A stretch of 64,000 bases of DNA, taken from positions 868,001 to 932,000 of the forward strand of contig NZ_JAVXZZ010000002.1 in NCBI RefSeq assembly GCF_032337135.1, read 5' to 3'. Source of the DNA: Allorhodoferax sp032337135. Lineage in GTDB: Bacteria; Pseudomonadota; Gammaproteobacteria; Burkholderiales; Burkholderiaceae_C. The translations under genes and the position numbers were made by a program. Numbering within the stretch: position 1 is the first letter of the stretch; every line of letters begins with the position of its first letter. A model generated the notes under the pieces. That model was given only the letters and a program-made list of their open reading frames with translations, was not told where the DNA came from and did not search any database. Shown in pieces: positions 51,909 through 60,777 of the stretch.

Positions 51909-52168
51909 ACCGTTTCCTCAAACTGAACCTTTTGGGCCTGTATGCCCTGGCCCTGCTGAGCCTGCTGGTCCCCATGCCGTGGGACAGCAATGCGCTGCTG
52001 CAACGCCTGTCACTCATCCTGCTCGGCGTACACGTGCTCGAAACCGTGGTGATGTTCAAGCACGTCAAGGCCTATGACGGCGCGCTTTGGAAGAGTATCG
52101 GCCTGTCGCTGCTCTTCGGACTGCTGCACTGGCTACCCCTGGCCCGCAAGGCACGCGTCGCCGCATGA
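51905..52168 (+). CDS. Small membrane protein, DUF1145-like
   Basis: An 87-residue protein with three hydrophobic segments (LNLLGLYALALLSLLVP, LSLILLGVHVLETVVMF, SIGLSLLFGLLHWLPLA). Size and the LxGxHxLE segment resemble the DUF1145 family of small inner-membrane proteins; function unknown. It overlaps the stop of the dehalogenase-like gene and the start of the DUF1214 gene, both by 4 bp, so all are translationally coupled. Confidence 0.6.
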   Translation: MNRFLKLNLLGLYALALLSLLVPMPWDSNALLQRLSLILLGVHVLETVVMFKHVKAYDGALWKSIGLSLLFGLLHWLPLARKARVAA

Positions 52169-52779
52169 GCAAGAAGCACACTTCATCGCGTGTCCGCCGC
52201 ATCCTGGTTGCGATGGTCCTGTATTGCAGCGCCGTGGTCATCGGTCTGGGCTCGGCCTGGTGGGTAATGAAGAAGGCCCCCTGGCTCAACAAGACGCTGC
52301 AGGTCGGTGCCTGGAAGACCAACCTGCGCGCCGGCAGCGCCGACGCCGACCTCTACACCCGGGCCAGCATCGCCGTCAATGCCTTGCTCGCGCTGGACCG
52401 CGCTGAGACCATGTATTTCGTGGCCAGTACCGACGACGATGGCCGCGCCCTGCGCAGCACCTGCAGCTACCGCATCAGCGGCACACCGCCCAAGGCGCGC
52501 TGGTGGAGCATCACGGCCTATGCCGACGACATGTTCCTCTTCGACGCGCCCAACAAGCACTACAGCCTCAACGGCAGCACGGCACAGCTTGATGCACAGG
52601 GCAACTTCACGTTCGTGCTGAGCCCTTCGGCACCCAAGGGGCCTGAGTTCTGGGTGCCCATGGTGGGCCACAGCGGCGCCGTGCTCACCTTGCGCCTGTA
52701 TAACCCCAGCCCCGAGATGCAGGCCAACCCGGCCAGCCTCAGCCCGGTGCGCATTGAACGCCAAGGGGATTGCGCATGA
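52165..52779 (+). CDS. DUF1214 domain protein
   Basis: A 204-residue protein with an N-terminal membrane segment (VAMVLYCSAVVIGLGSAWWV) and a DUF1214 domain: SCSYRISG-type strand, ARWWSITAYADD, and FVLSPSAPKGPEFWVPM with the PxGPxxN/FW-like end. DUF1214 usually follows a DUF1254 domain in one polypeptide; here the DUF1254-like part is a separate overlapping gene downstream, in reversed order. Function unknown, probably periplasmic face. Confidence 0.78.
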   Translation: MSKKHTSSRVRRILVAMVLYCSAVVIGLGSAWWVMKKAPWLNKTLQVGAWKTNLRAGSADADLYTRASIAVNALLALDRAETMYFVASTDDDGRALRSTCSYRISGTPPKARWWSITAYADDMFLFDAPNKHYSLNGSTAQLDAQGNFTFVLSPSAPKGPEFWVPMVGHSGAVLTLRLYNPSPEMQANPASLSPVRIERQGDCA

Positions 52780-53351
52780 AGAACTTCTCCGATACCCAAC
52801 GCCTGTGGTTCTACCGTGGCCTCACGCTCCTCGCCACCGCCATCCTGGTCCATCTGGCCGCCGTCTGGGCTGCCCCACGGCTGATCATGCAGGTTCTCAT
52901 GAATGGTCCCATGGCCAAGACCATGAACATGCACAACCAGGCAGCCTACCCACCGGCAGTGACCGCGGCGTCTCGCTCGGTGGTGATGCCCAGCCCCGAC
53001 ATGCTCTATTCGGTCTGCGCTTTCGACGTGCGCAATGGTCCGGTACGCGTCACGGCCGACCCCAAGCTGCCTAGCTACTGGTCTATTGCCCTTTACGCCG
53101 CCAACAGCGACAACTTCTTTGTCATCAATGATCGCCAGGCCGCCGGCAAGCCGGTCGACCTGTGGCTGGTGTCGGACGCCAGCGCGTCCACAGGCAGCCC
53201 GCAACCGCCGGCAGGCAGCACCGTGGTCGTCAGCCCCTCGAATTCCGGCTTCCTGCTGATGCGCGTACTGACCGGCAATTACGACGCCGAAAAGGACACC
53301 CTGGAGCCGGCGCGCCGCACCCTGCAATGCAGCTCGGTTGCCAAGGGCTGA
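52776..53351 (+). CDS. DUF1254-like membrane-anchored protein
   Basis: A 191-residue protein with an N-terminal membrane segment (LTLLATAILVHLAAVWAAP) and a domain reading VVMPSPDMLYSVCAFDVRNG, then LPSYWSIALYAANSDNFF, as in DUF1254. It overlaps the DUF1214 gene by 4 bp. The two proteins probably work as a pair. The start at ATG 52776 is set by that overlap; a TTG two codons earlier is possible. Confidence 0.75.
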   Translation: MKNFSDTQRLWFYRGLTLLATAILVHLAAVWAAPRLIMQVLMNGPMAKTMNMHNQAAYPPAVTAASRSVVMPSPDMLYSVCAFDVRNGPVRVTADPKLPSYWSIALYAANSDNFFVINDRQAAGKPVDLWLVSDASASTGSPQPPAGSTVVVSPSNSGFLLMRVLTGNYDAEKDTLEPARRTLQCSSVAKG

Positions 53352-53358
53352 CCACTCC

Positions 53359-54264
53359 ATGCTGGCCCGCTTGCTGCGCACTGCCCTCCTGGTCCAATGG
53401 TTGATGGGTGCTGCCCTTTCGGGCGCCCTGGTGGTCCGGTGCGACACACCGGTCCCCACGGCAATCGCGCTGGCGGTGTTGTTTCCGTTCCTCACTACTG
53501 CCTTGGCCATCACCTATACGATGGTACTTTCCCGTCCCGGTGAGTCAGCACTGCCATGGTGGCAGGCACTTGCGGGTGAAATCTGGGCCAGCATCGTGGT
53601 GTTCGTCCTGCGCCAGCCCTGGACCCGGGGGCAGCCCCCACTGCTGCCGGCCACGGCAGGCTCCCCCCAAGCGGTGCCGGTCGTGCTGGTGCATGGCTAC
53701 CTGTGCAACCACCGCCTGTGGGACAAGGTGGCAGCCCAATTGCGCGCCCAGGGGCATGCCGTGCAGGCCGTGAACCTGGAGCCGGCGTTCACCTCCATCG
53801 ACCACTATGCTCCCTTGGTAGAACAAGCAGTCCAGGCATTGCGCTCCCACACGGGGCAGGCCCAGGTAGCGCTGGTCGGCCACAGCATGGGAGGGTTGGC
53901 GCTGCGGGCCTGGGCGCGGCGCTATGGGCTGGCACATGCCGCGCAGCTCATCTCGCTGGGAACACCCCATGCCGGCACCCAGGTACCGCAGCACCTGCCC
54001 AGCCCCAACGGTCGCCAGATGATGTGGAACAGCGACTGGCTGCAGACACTGCGATCCGGCGAAGACGAGGCCCTGCGCAACCGCTTCTCGGTAGCGATTA
54101 CCGCCCAGGACAACATCGTGTTTCCGCAGCGGGCCCAGGTTCTGGACGGCGTTGCGGTGACGGTGTTCGAAGGCATTGGCCACCTGCAGATGTGCCTGCA
54201 CCAACCGGTGATCGACTGGTTGCTGGCGCGCCTGCGTCAAGCTCCCGCAGAGGCCCATGCCTGA
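53359..54264 (+). CDS. Membrane-anchored lipase/alpha-beta hydrolase
   Basis: A 301-residue serine hydrolase with two N-terminal hydrophobic segments (residues about 5-60). The fold starts at VPVVLVHGYLCNHRLWDKV, the nucleophile is Ser176 in VGHSMGG, and the histidine is probably in EGIGHLQMCLH near the end. It looks like a triacylglycerol lipase or esterase facing the periplasm. It lies 7 bp after the DUF1254 stop and converges on the tetR gene with 7 bp between. Confidence 0.83.
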   Translation: MLARLLRTALLVQWLMGAALSGALVVRCDTPVPTAIALAVLFPFLTTALAITYTMVLSRPGESALPWWQALAGEIWASIVVFVLRQPWTRGQPPLLPATAGSPQAVPVVLVHGYLCNHRLWDKVAAQLRAQGHAVQAVNLEPAFTSIDHYAPLVEQAVQALRSHTGQAQVALVGHSMGGLALRAWARRYGLAHAAQLISLGTPHAGTQVPQHLPSPNGRQMMWNSDWLQTLRSGEDEALRNRFSVAITAQDNIVFPQRAQVLDGVAVTVFEGIGHLQMCLHQPVIDWLLARLRQAPAEAHA

Positions 54265-54271
54265 GGTGTGC

Positions 54272-54955
54272 TCAAACGCGTGCTGGTGGCGCGACCGACG
54301 CGCGCTCGCGGCGCGCCAGTTGCCAGGTGTATCCGTCCACCAGATCGGTGAGCGACTGCGCGAAAGCCGGCGACGTGGCATCGGCTTCCTCGTTCCAGAT
54401 GGCAGTGCGCAAGGCACCCAGGAAGGCGCGCGACAGCACGAACATCTCGGTGGCATCGAGCATGCGCCCCAGCTCCAGGCCTTGCGAGCGCAGGGAGACG
54501 CTGGCCAACATTTGCCCCAGGAAGGTGTTGCGCCCTTCCAGCATGCGGACATCGCGGCGCGACAGGGCCCACTCGATGATGGCCTTGTGCGCAGTGCGGC
54601 GTTCGCTGAACGACGCCACCATCAACTCCACCAGGTCACGCGTGGTCTGCGCCACACCGCTGGCCGCCCTTTCGCTGAAACTGGCGATGAGCATCTGGCG
54701 CTGGCGTTCCGACGCCTGTTCCACCAGGGCCAGCATGACCGCATCGATGTTCGAGAAATACTGGTACAGCGTCCCCACCCCGTAGCCGGAGCGTTCGGCC
54801 AGGGTCGCCACCTTGAAGCCCTGCAGCCCCTCAGTTTCCAGAATCTGAACCGCACTCTCCAGAATGGCTTCCACGGTCTGGCGCGATCGGTCCTGCTGCG
54901 GCGATCGCACGATCGTCTTGATGGATTTGTTGCGGCGCGTTGTTGCCATCTCCAT
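54272..54955 (-). CDS. TetR family transcriptional regulator
   Basis: A 227-residue repressor-type regulator. The N-terminal helix-turn-helix is in RQTVEAILESAVQILETEGLQGFKVATLAERSGYGVGTLYQYFSNIDAV (residues about 25-72), a canonical TetR DNA-binding domain; the remainder is a helical ligand-binding region. It is divergent from the lipase gene at 55014 with 58 bp between, so it probably controls that gene and its own. Ligand unknown; fatty acyl compounds are plausible from context. Confidence 0.9.
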   Translation of the reverse strand: MEMATTRRNKSIKTIVRSPQQDRSRQTVEAILESAVQILETEGLQGFKVATLAERSGYGVGTLYQYFSNIDAVMLALVEQASERQRQMLIASFSERAASGVAQTTRDLVELMVASFSERRTAHKAIIEWALSRRDVRMLEGRNTFLGQMLASVSLRSQGLELGRMLDATEMFVLSRAFLGALRTAIWNEEADATSPAFAQSLTDLVDGYTWQLARRERASVAPPARV

Positions 54956-55013
54956 TGCTCTCCGAAGCTGAATCTATTTCACAAACCGAACTCTCAACCA
55001 CTATAGCCTGCCC

Positions 55014-55871
55014 ATGATCCGCACCCGTCGCATTCGCCGCCTCAAGGAATCCCTGACGCAGTTCCCGGACGTAGCGCCGCCTTCGCTACTGCTGCTGGCC
55101 AGCGAGCCGCGTGCTGTCTGGGAGTTCTGGGCCGGTGTGGGCATGTTCTGGCCGCTGGTGCGTCTGGCACCCAAAGGCCATGGTGAGCCCGTCCTGGTGA
55201 TTCCCGGTCTGGGCGCCTCGGACCTCTCCACCAGCCTGCTGCGCCGCTTTCTGGATGCACTGGGTTATGTGACCTACCCCTGGGGCATGGGTCGCAACAA
55301 GGGGGTCAAGGACGAACTCGAATCCGCCCTGTCGCAGCGCCTGGAAGTGATCCACGCCAAACACGGGCAAGCGGTCAGCATCATTGGCCAAAGCCTGGGC
55401 GGAGTGTTTGCCCGCGAACTGGCCCGCATGGCGCCCGACAAGGTGCGCCAGGTCATTACCCTGGGCTCCCCCATTGGCGGACACCCGCTGGCAACCACGG
55501 GCCACCACCTGTATGAGTGGCTGTCGGGTGACCGGCTGGAAAACATGGATTTCAACCGGCATCTGCAGATCCGCGTCAAACCCCCGGTCCCCACGACAGC
55601 GGTGTACAGCAGGCTCGACGGCGTGGTGTCCTGGCAGTGCGCCATGGAGCAGGACGTGGAGGGTGGAGAGAGTATCCACCTGCGCGGCAATACCCACTGC
55701 GGCATGGCCAGCAGCCCCACAGCGCTTTACCTCATTGCCGAGCGACTCGCCAGTGGCGCTGCAGGCTGGTCGGCCTATCGCCCTCGTGGCCTGGCCCGGC
55801 TGGCGTTCGGCACCAAGCCCCCTGCCCGACGCCGCAAGGGCACTTCCACATCCCCGGCGCATCCCCAGTAA
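55014..55871 (+). CDS. Alpha/beta hydrolase (lipase-like)
   Basis: A 285-residue cytoplasmic serine hydrolase without a signal peptide. VLVIPGLGASDLSTSLLRRFL opens the fold and the nucleophile is Ser127 in IGQSLGG. Asp in RLDGVVSW and His in NTHCGMA probably complete the triad. The family is close to triacylglycerol/acyl-glycerol lipases. It begins the run to the sulfatase and WS/DGAT genes. A basic tail (PPARRRKGTSTS) follows the domain. Confidence 0.83.
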   Translation: MIRTRRIRRLKESLTQFPDVAPPSLLLLASEPRAVWEFWAGVGMFWPLVRLAPKGHGEPVLVIPGLGASDLSTSLLRRFLDALGYVTYPWGMGRNKGVKDELESALSQRLEVIHAKHGQAVSIIGQSLGGVFARELARMAPDKVRQVITLGSPIGGHPLATTGHHLYEWLSGDRLENMDFNRHLQIRVKPPVPTTAVYSRLDGVVSWQCAMEQDVEGGESIHLRGNTHCGMASSPTALYLIAERLASGAAGWSAYRPRGLARLAFGTKPPARRRKGTSTSPAHPQ

Positions 55872-55885
55872 ACCCCGCATAGCCC

Positions 55886-56497
55886 ATGACCCACCTACTT
55901 GCCATCGCCCTGCCCCTGCTCCTTTTCGTGGCCTTCTGGTTCTGGTGGGGTGGCAATGGCAAGCCGCTCTCTCCCGACGAACTGGAACAAGGGCTGCAAC
56001 AGCTGCAAGCCACGGATACCAGCGAACACGGCCGCGAGGCGGTGGAGCAAGTGCGCCGCCTGCTGCGCAATGACGATGGCAAGGAGTTTGTCATGCTCAA
56101 CCTGGTCCGCCACCGGGCCAAGGCACTGTACCCGGCGGGCTTGAATTATGGCGATGACCCCAAGGCAGCGGACCGCCGTTATGGCAAGTCCATCGTCTGG
56201 GACTTGCTGCGCAACGGCAACCTGATGCTGTTCATTGCGCCGCGCATGGCTGATTTCATCGTGCCTGACGGAGCAGACGAATGGCACTATGTGGCCTTGG
56301 TGCGCTACCGTAGCCGGCGCGACTTCCTGCGCTTTGCGCAGCAGAGCAGCCGGGCCGACAAGTTCGTGCACAAATGGGCAGCCATCGAGAAGACGCACGT
56401 CTTTGCCGTGCGCCCCATGCTCAGCCTGTTTCTCGTGCGTACTACGGTAGGCTTGGCGCTGGCGCTGCTGTCCTTCGCACTGTACGCCCTGGTTTGA
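55886..56497 (+). CDS. Hypothetical protein with one or two membrane segments
   Basis: A 203-residue protein that I do not recognise with certainty. An N-terminal segment (LAIALPLLLFVAFWFWWGG) and a C-terminal one (VGLALALLSFALYALV) are hydrophobic. The middle part (KEFVMLNLVRHR, WHYVALVRYRSRRDFLRFAQ) faintly resembles DUF1330-type ferredoxin-like domains. It is 14 bp after the lipase-like gene and 14 bp before the sulfatase gene, so it is part of the same transcript. Confidence 0.65.
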   Translation: MTHLLAIALPLLLFVAFWFWWGGNGKPLSPDELEQGLQQLQATDTSEHGREAVEQVRRLLRNDDGKEFVMLNLVRHRAKALYPAGLNYGDDPKAADRRYGKSIVWDLLRNGNLMLFIAPRMADFIVPDGADEWHYVALVRYRSRRDFLRFAQQSSRADKFVHKWAAIEKTHVFAVRPMLSLFLVRTTVGLALALLSFALYALV

Positions 56498-56511
56498 AGG
56501 ATGAACACCGC

Positions 56512-58176
56512 ATGACGACGACCCGCAAATGGCTGCTGGCCCTGATCGGCCTCGCAGCACTCAGCGCAGGACTGTATGCCAACCGGCTCGTGGTCCTGCA
56601 GTATTCGTTGGGCTGGTACACCGACCTCAAGTACCCTCGTGCACCCAACCACCCCGTTGCGTGGGAGCAGGGGCCAACGCCCCCTGAAGCGCCGGTAGCT
56701 GCGCGCCCGCCGAACATCGTGGTGATCCTCGCCGACGACCTGGGCATCAATGATGTGAGCACGCATGGTGGCGGCTATGGTGCCGAGGGCGCAGGCACAC
56801 CGAGCATCGACGATCTGGCCAACCAGGGTGTGCGTTTCGACCGCGGGTACGCCGCTGCCGCCGTATGCACCGTGTCACGGGCGGCACTGCTCACCGGGCG
56901 CTACCCATGGCGTTTTGGCGTGGAGTTCACGCCCACGCCCGGAGCCATGGCCCGCGTGGCGGGGCAGCTGTACGCGCAGGATGCAGGTCGCCTGCCAGTG
57001 TTCATCGACCAGGACAAGGCGCGCAGCATCAAGGACTTCAATGACCTGGGCATGCCACCCAGCGAATACACCATGGCCGAGGCACTGAAGGCGCGCGGCT
57101 ACCACACCGTGCACATCGGCAAATGGCACCTCGGCAGCACCAGGGAAATGCGCCCCAACAACCAGGGGTTCGACGAGACACTGTTCATGGAAAGTGGGCT
57201 GCATTTGCCGGAAAACTCGCCCGACGTGGTGAACTCCAAGCAGGACTTCGACCCCATCGACCGTTTCCTGTGGCCCAACATGCGCTTTGGCGTGAGCTAC
57301 AACGGTGGCCAATGGTTCGAGCCTGCCAAATACCTGGCCGACTACTACACCGACGAGGCGGTGAAGGTCATCGAAGCCAATCGCAACCGGCCATTCTTCC
57401 TGTACCTGGCGCATTGGGGCGTGCACACGCCGCTGCAGGCGAGCAAGGCAGACTACGACGCCCTGTCCCACATCAAGGACCACCGTCGGCGGGTGTACCT
57501 CGCCATGATCCGCTCCATCGACCGCAGCGTCGGGCGGGTGATGGAGGCACTGAGGAAAAACGGGCTCGACCAGAACACGCTGGTCGTGTTCACCAGCGAC
57601 AACGGCGCGCCCGGCTACATCGGCATTCCTGACGTCAATGCACCCTACCGCGGCTGGAAGCTCACCCATTTCGAAGGCGGCCTGCGGGTACCGTTCGTGG
57701 CCAGTTGGCCGGGGCACATTGCACCCCGCTCCCACCAAGGCAGCGCCGTATCGAACATCGACATCTTCCCCACCTTACTGGCTGCCGCCGGTGCCCGACC
57801 CGCCGATGGCGTGCAGGTGGACGGGCTGAACCTGCTGCCGCACCTGGGCAAGGCTGCCACGCCACTCCCGTCGCGGCCCCTGTTCTGGCGCGATGGCCCG
57901 CTGCGCGCCATGCAGCAGGATGACTGGAAGCTGATCCGCGCCGCAAGGCCCGACAAGCAATGGCTGTTCAACCTGAAGGACGACCCGACGGAACAGAAGA
58001 ATCGGGCTGCAGCCGAGCCCGCACGCGTGCAGCGCATGCAGGCGGCCATTGACGCCCACCACGCCACCATGCCGCCGCCACGCTGGGAGAGTTTCATCGA
58101 GTTGCCCATCAGCATCGACAAGACACTCGACCAGCCCTATCGCGAGGGTGACGAATACACGTACTGGAGCAACTAA
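56512..58176 (+). CDS. Arylsulfatase-like hydrolase with unusual CTVSR active-site motif
   Basis: A 554-residue sulfatase-fold protein with an N-terminal membrane anchor (WLLALIGLAALSAGLY). Metal-binding NIVVILADDLG, HIGKWHLG (Lys/His) and FTSDNGAPG (Asp-Asn) are all present. The residue converted to formylglycine would be Cys119 in CTVSRAALLTGR: Val121 stands where the consensus has Pro or Ala (C-x-P/A-x-R). Conversion may be weak, or the substrate may differ. Genuine sulfatase activity is therefore less certain than the fold. ATG 56512 begins the anchor. Confidence 0.85.
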   Translation: MTTTRKWLLALIGLAALSAGLYANRLVVLQYSLGWYTDLKYPRAPNHPVAWEQGPTPPEAPVAARPPNIVVILADDLGINDVSTHGGGYGAEGAGTPSIDDLANQGVRFDRGYAAAAVCTVSRAALLTGRYPWRFGVEFTPTPGAMARVAGQLYAQDAGRLPVFIDQDKARSIKDFNDLGMPPSEYTMAEALKARGYHTVHIGKWHLGSTREMRPNNQGFDETLFMESGLHLPENSPDVVNSKQDFDPIDRFLWPNMRFGVSYNGGQWFEPAKYLADYYTDEAVKVIEANRNRPFFLYLAHWGVHTPLQASKADYDALSHIKDHRRRVYLAMIRSIDRSVGRVMEALRKNGLDQNTLVVFTSDNGAPGYIGIPDVNAPYRGWKLTHFEGGLRVPFVASWPGHIAPRSHQGSAVSNIDIFPTLLAAAGARPADGVQVDGLNLLPHLGKAATPLPSRPLFWRDGPLRAMQQDDWKLIRAARPDKQWLFNLKDDPTEQKNRAAAEPARVQRMQAAIDAHHATMPPPRWESFIELPISIDKTLDQPYREGDEYTYWSN

Positions 58177-58243
58177 TTCGGGCTGGCTCTGCGTCACAAT
58201 GGCGTCAGCGCCCTCTTCCGCGCTTGCCCTTGAACAGGATGCC

Positions 58244-59749
58244 ATGACCATGCGTGCCCTCAGCCCCACCGATTCCGCATTCCTCTGGATGGAAACCCGC
58301 AACCAACCCATGCATGTGGCGGGCCTGAACATCTACACACCACCCCACGGCAGCGGCACGCACTTCGTGCACGACCTGATGCAGCGCTGGAGCAAGGAGC
58401 TCAAGGCACTTCCGCCCTTCAACCTGCGGCCGGTATTGCGCATGGGGCTGTGGTACTGGGAGGAAGACCAGGAGTTCGAGCTCGATTACCACCTGAGGCA
58501 TGTGGCCCTGCCCCAGCCCGGGCGTATCCGCGAGTTGCTGTCCATGGTGTCGCGCGTGCATGGCAACCTCATGGACCGCAACCGCCCGCTGTGGGAGGCC
58601 TATGTCATCGAAGGCCTGCCCGGTGGGCGCTTCGCTACCTACATCAAGATCCACCACGCGCTCATCGACGGCGTGACCGGCGCCAAGATGATGGCCAACT
58701 CGCTGGCGCTGTCAGCCGACGAGGACAAGCCCCCGATGTGGGCCCAGAACCACCAGCGCAGCCACCCCACGGCCCGCAAGAACCAGCAGGCACCCGGCGT
58801 GCTGGAGCAGCTCTCGGCCTTGGCCAAGGCGGGGCGTGAGTTGCTGCCTGGGGTGGGCTCCGGTATTGCGGACATGGCCCGCTCCGGACTGGAAGAGACG
58901 GCCGCTGCCATGCCGTTCCAGGCACCACCGAGTGCCTTCAACGTCGAGATTTCGGGCTCGCGCCGTTTTGCCGCGCAATCGTATTCGCTGGCACGCCTCA
59001 AGCGCATCGGCGAAGCCGCCGGTGCCACCGTGAACGACGTGACCCTGGCGATCTGCGCCAGCGCGCTGCGCGCCCACCTGCTGCGCGAAAACGCCTTGCC
59101 CAAGAAGCCGCTGGTGGCCATGGTCCCGGTGTCCTTGCACGGAGAAACGTCCGAGGGCGGAAACCAGGTTTCGGTGTTGCTCGCCAACCTGGCCACCCAC
59201 ATCGAAGACCCCTTGAAGCGCCTGCAACGCATTGTCCAGGGCACCACCGAAGCCAAGAACCGGCTCTCCAGCATGCCGCGCCTGCAGAAGATGGCCCATG
59301 GCATCACATCGATCTCACCCATGGGCTTCGGGCTGGTCGTGGGCACGGCCAAGACACATCCGCAATTCAATGTGGTCATTTCCAACGTGCCTGGCCCACG
59401 CGACACCCTCTACCTCAATGGCGCACGGCTGGACGAGGTCTATCCTGTCTCCATCGCCACCCACTACCTGGCGCTGAACATCACGATCCAGGGCTATGGA
59501 GACAAGCTCGGCTTCGGCTACACCGCCTGCCGCCGCTCGGTTCCTGCCTTGCAACGCATGCTGGACTACACCGAGCACGGCATTGAGGAACTCGAAACAG
59601 CCCTGGGGCTGACCACCAAGGCAGCTACCGTGCGAAAGAGTAAGGCGGCTGTCACCGCAGCCCCCCCGAAGGACAAGAAGCCACGTGCGGCCAAGACCGC
59701 AACGCCCGCGAAAAAGGCCACCAAAACCCGGAAAGCCGTCAAGGCATGA
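58244..59749 (+). CDS. Wax ester synthase / diacylglycerol acyltransferase (WS/DGAT) with basic tail
   Basis: A 501-residue bifunctional acyltransferase that esterifies fatty alcohols or diacylglycerol with acyl-CoA, forming storage lipid at the membrane. The catalytic HHxxxDG motif is His137-His138 to Asp142-Gly143 (HHALIDG). The N-terminus MTMRALSPTDSAFLWMET is typical, as are ISNVPGPRDTLYLNGARL and NITIQGYGDKLGFGY in the C-terminal half. Residues about 459-501 form a Lys/Ala/Pro/Thr-rich basic tail absent from most family members. ATG 58244 follows AGGA; ATG 58199 and 58250 are alternatives. Confidence 0.9.
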   Translation: MTMRALSPTDSAFLWMETRNQPMHVAGLNIYTPPHGSGTHFVHDLMQRWSKELKALPPFNLRPVLRMGLWYWEEDQEFELDYHLRHVALPQPGRIRELLSMVSRVHGNLMDRNRPLWEAYVIEGLPGGRFATYIKIHHALIDGVTGAKMMANSLALSADEDKPPMWAQNHQRSHPTARKNQQAPGVLEQLSALAKAGRELLPGVGSGIADMARSGLEETAAAMPFQAPPSAFNVEISGSRRFAAQSYSLARLKRIGEAAGATVNDVTLAICASALRAHLLRENALPKKPLVAMVPVSLHGETSEGGNQVSVLLANLATHIEDPLKRLQRIVQGTTEAKNRLSSMPRLQKMAHGITSISPMGFGLVVGTAKTHPQFNVVISNVPGPRDTLYLNGARLDEVYPVSIATHYLALNITIQGYGDKLGFGYTACRRSVPALQRMLDYTEHGIEELETALGLTTKAATVRKSKAAVTAAPPKDKKPRAAKTATPAKKATKTRKAVKA

Positions 59750-60777
59750 GCGCCACCAGCGATTACCAGGCGGCAGGTGCCCTGCCCCCCTGCCCGGCCA
59801 CCATCACGCGCGACGGGGCCCCAGCGACCGGCACCTATGCCGGCACGCCCCTGGGCCTCGATTGGCGTGGTCTGACGGGCAGTTTCCACCGCAGCGCCTG
59901 GTGGCGGCGTTTCCACCACAAGCGCTGGCACTACATCGGGCTGGGCAATGCCGAATGCTTTGTCGGAATCGCCATCGTCGATGTCGGGTGGACCAACACC
60001 GCCTTCGCCTACGTGTTTGACCGCAGGAGCCGGCGTCTGCTGATCGATGCCAGTTGTGACGGTCTGCCCGGCATGACCGCTGCCGTGGCCGACAAGCCAC
60101 TGGGGGGCAGCCCGAGTTGGTTCCGCTTCAAGGGCATGGATCTGCACATTGACAGCCAGAGCAGCGACCGGATCGATGTCTTCGCCTCGGTGGGACGCTC
60201 GCTGCAGTTGCAGGCCAGCCTCACGGCACTGCCCGGCGCCGTCCCGATGACGGCCATCGGCCCGATTGCCGTTGGCGGATGCGCCCATGCCACAGTCAAG
60301 TCGACTGCCATGCAGGTACACGGCCAACTGCAGGTCGACGGCCGCAGCATCAGTCTCGACGACGCCTGGGGCAGCTTCGACTACTCCAATGGCTTGCTGG
60401 CGCGGGAAACCCAATGGCGCTGGGCCAGTGCACATGCCGCCGGCATGGGCTTCAACCTGCAGGAAGGCTATTTCGGCGCCCAGGAAAATGTCCTGTGGCT
60501 GCAGGGCCAACCCATTCGGCTGGGCGCTGCACGCTTTGAATTCGATCCGGCCCAACCGCTGCAGCCGTGGCATATCCGCACCGAGGACGGCCTGCTCGAC
60601 CTGCGCTTCCAACCCGAAGGCGCCCGGCAGGAACGCAAGAACCTGATCGTGGCGGCCAGTTACTACATTCAGCCCGTAGGCACCTTCCACGGCCAAGTAC
60701 GCTCGGCACCCGATGTGCCAGCCGTATCCGTCGTAGGACTGCTGGGCGTGACCGAAGACCATCAATCCAAATGGTGA
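59746..60777 (+). CDS. DUF2804 family protein
   Basis: A 343-residue protein fitting DUF2804 by length and content (PPCPATITRDGAP start; KRWHYIGLGNAECFVG; DDAWGSFDYSNGLLARETQWRW; GFNLQEGYFGAQENVLW). It looks like a beta-rich domain related to lipocalin-like or CrtC-like hydrolases. No catalytic residue can be assigned. It starts 4 bp inside the WS/DGAT stop (ATGA) and ends overlapping the first chromate transporter gene, so it is coupled to lipid synthesis genes. Confidence 0.75.
   Translation: MSATSDYQAAGALPPCPATITRDGAPATGTYAGTPLGLDWRGLTGSFHRSAWWRRFHHKRWHYIGLGNAECFVGIAIVDVGWTNTAFAYVFDRRSRRLLIDASCDGLPGMTAAVADKPLGGSPSWFRFKGMDLHIDSQSSDRIDVFASVGRSLQLQASLTALPGAVPMTAIGPIAVGGCAHATVKSTAMQVHGQLQVDGRSISLDDAWGSFDYSNGLLARETQWRWASAHAAGMGFNLQEGYFGAQENVLWLQGQPIRLGAARFEFDPAQPLQPWHIRTEDGLLDLRFQPEGARQERKNLIVAASYYIQPVGTFHGQVRSAPDVPAVSVVGLLGVTEDHQSKW

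Noticed and set aside
52165..53351. DUF1214/DUF1254 pair as a frameshifted single gene
   Set aside because: The order is opposite to that of the fused protein, each part has its own membrane segment, and the ATGA overlap is a normal coupling signal.
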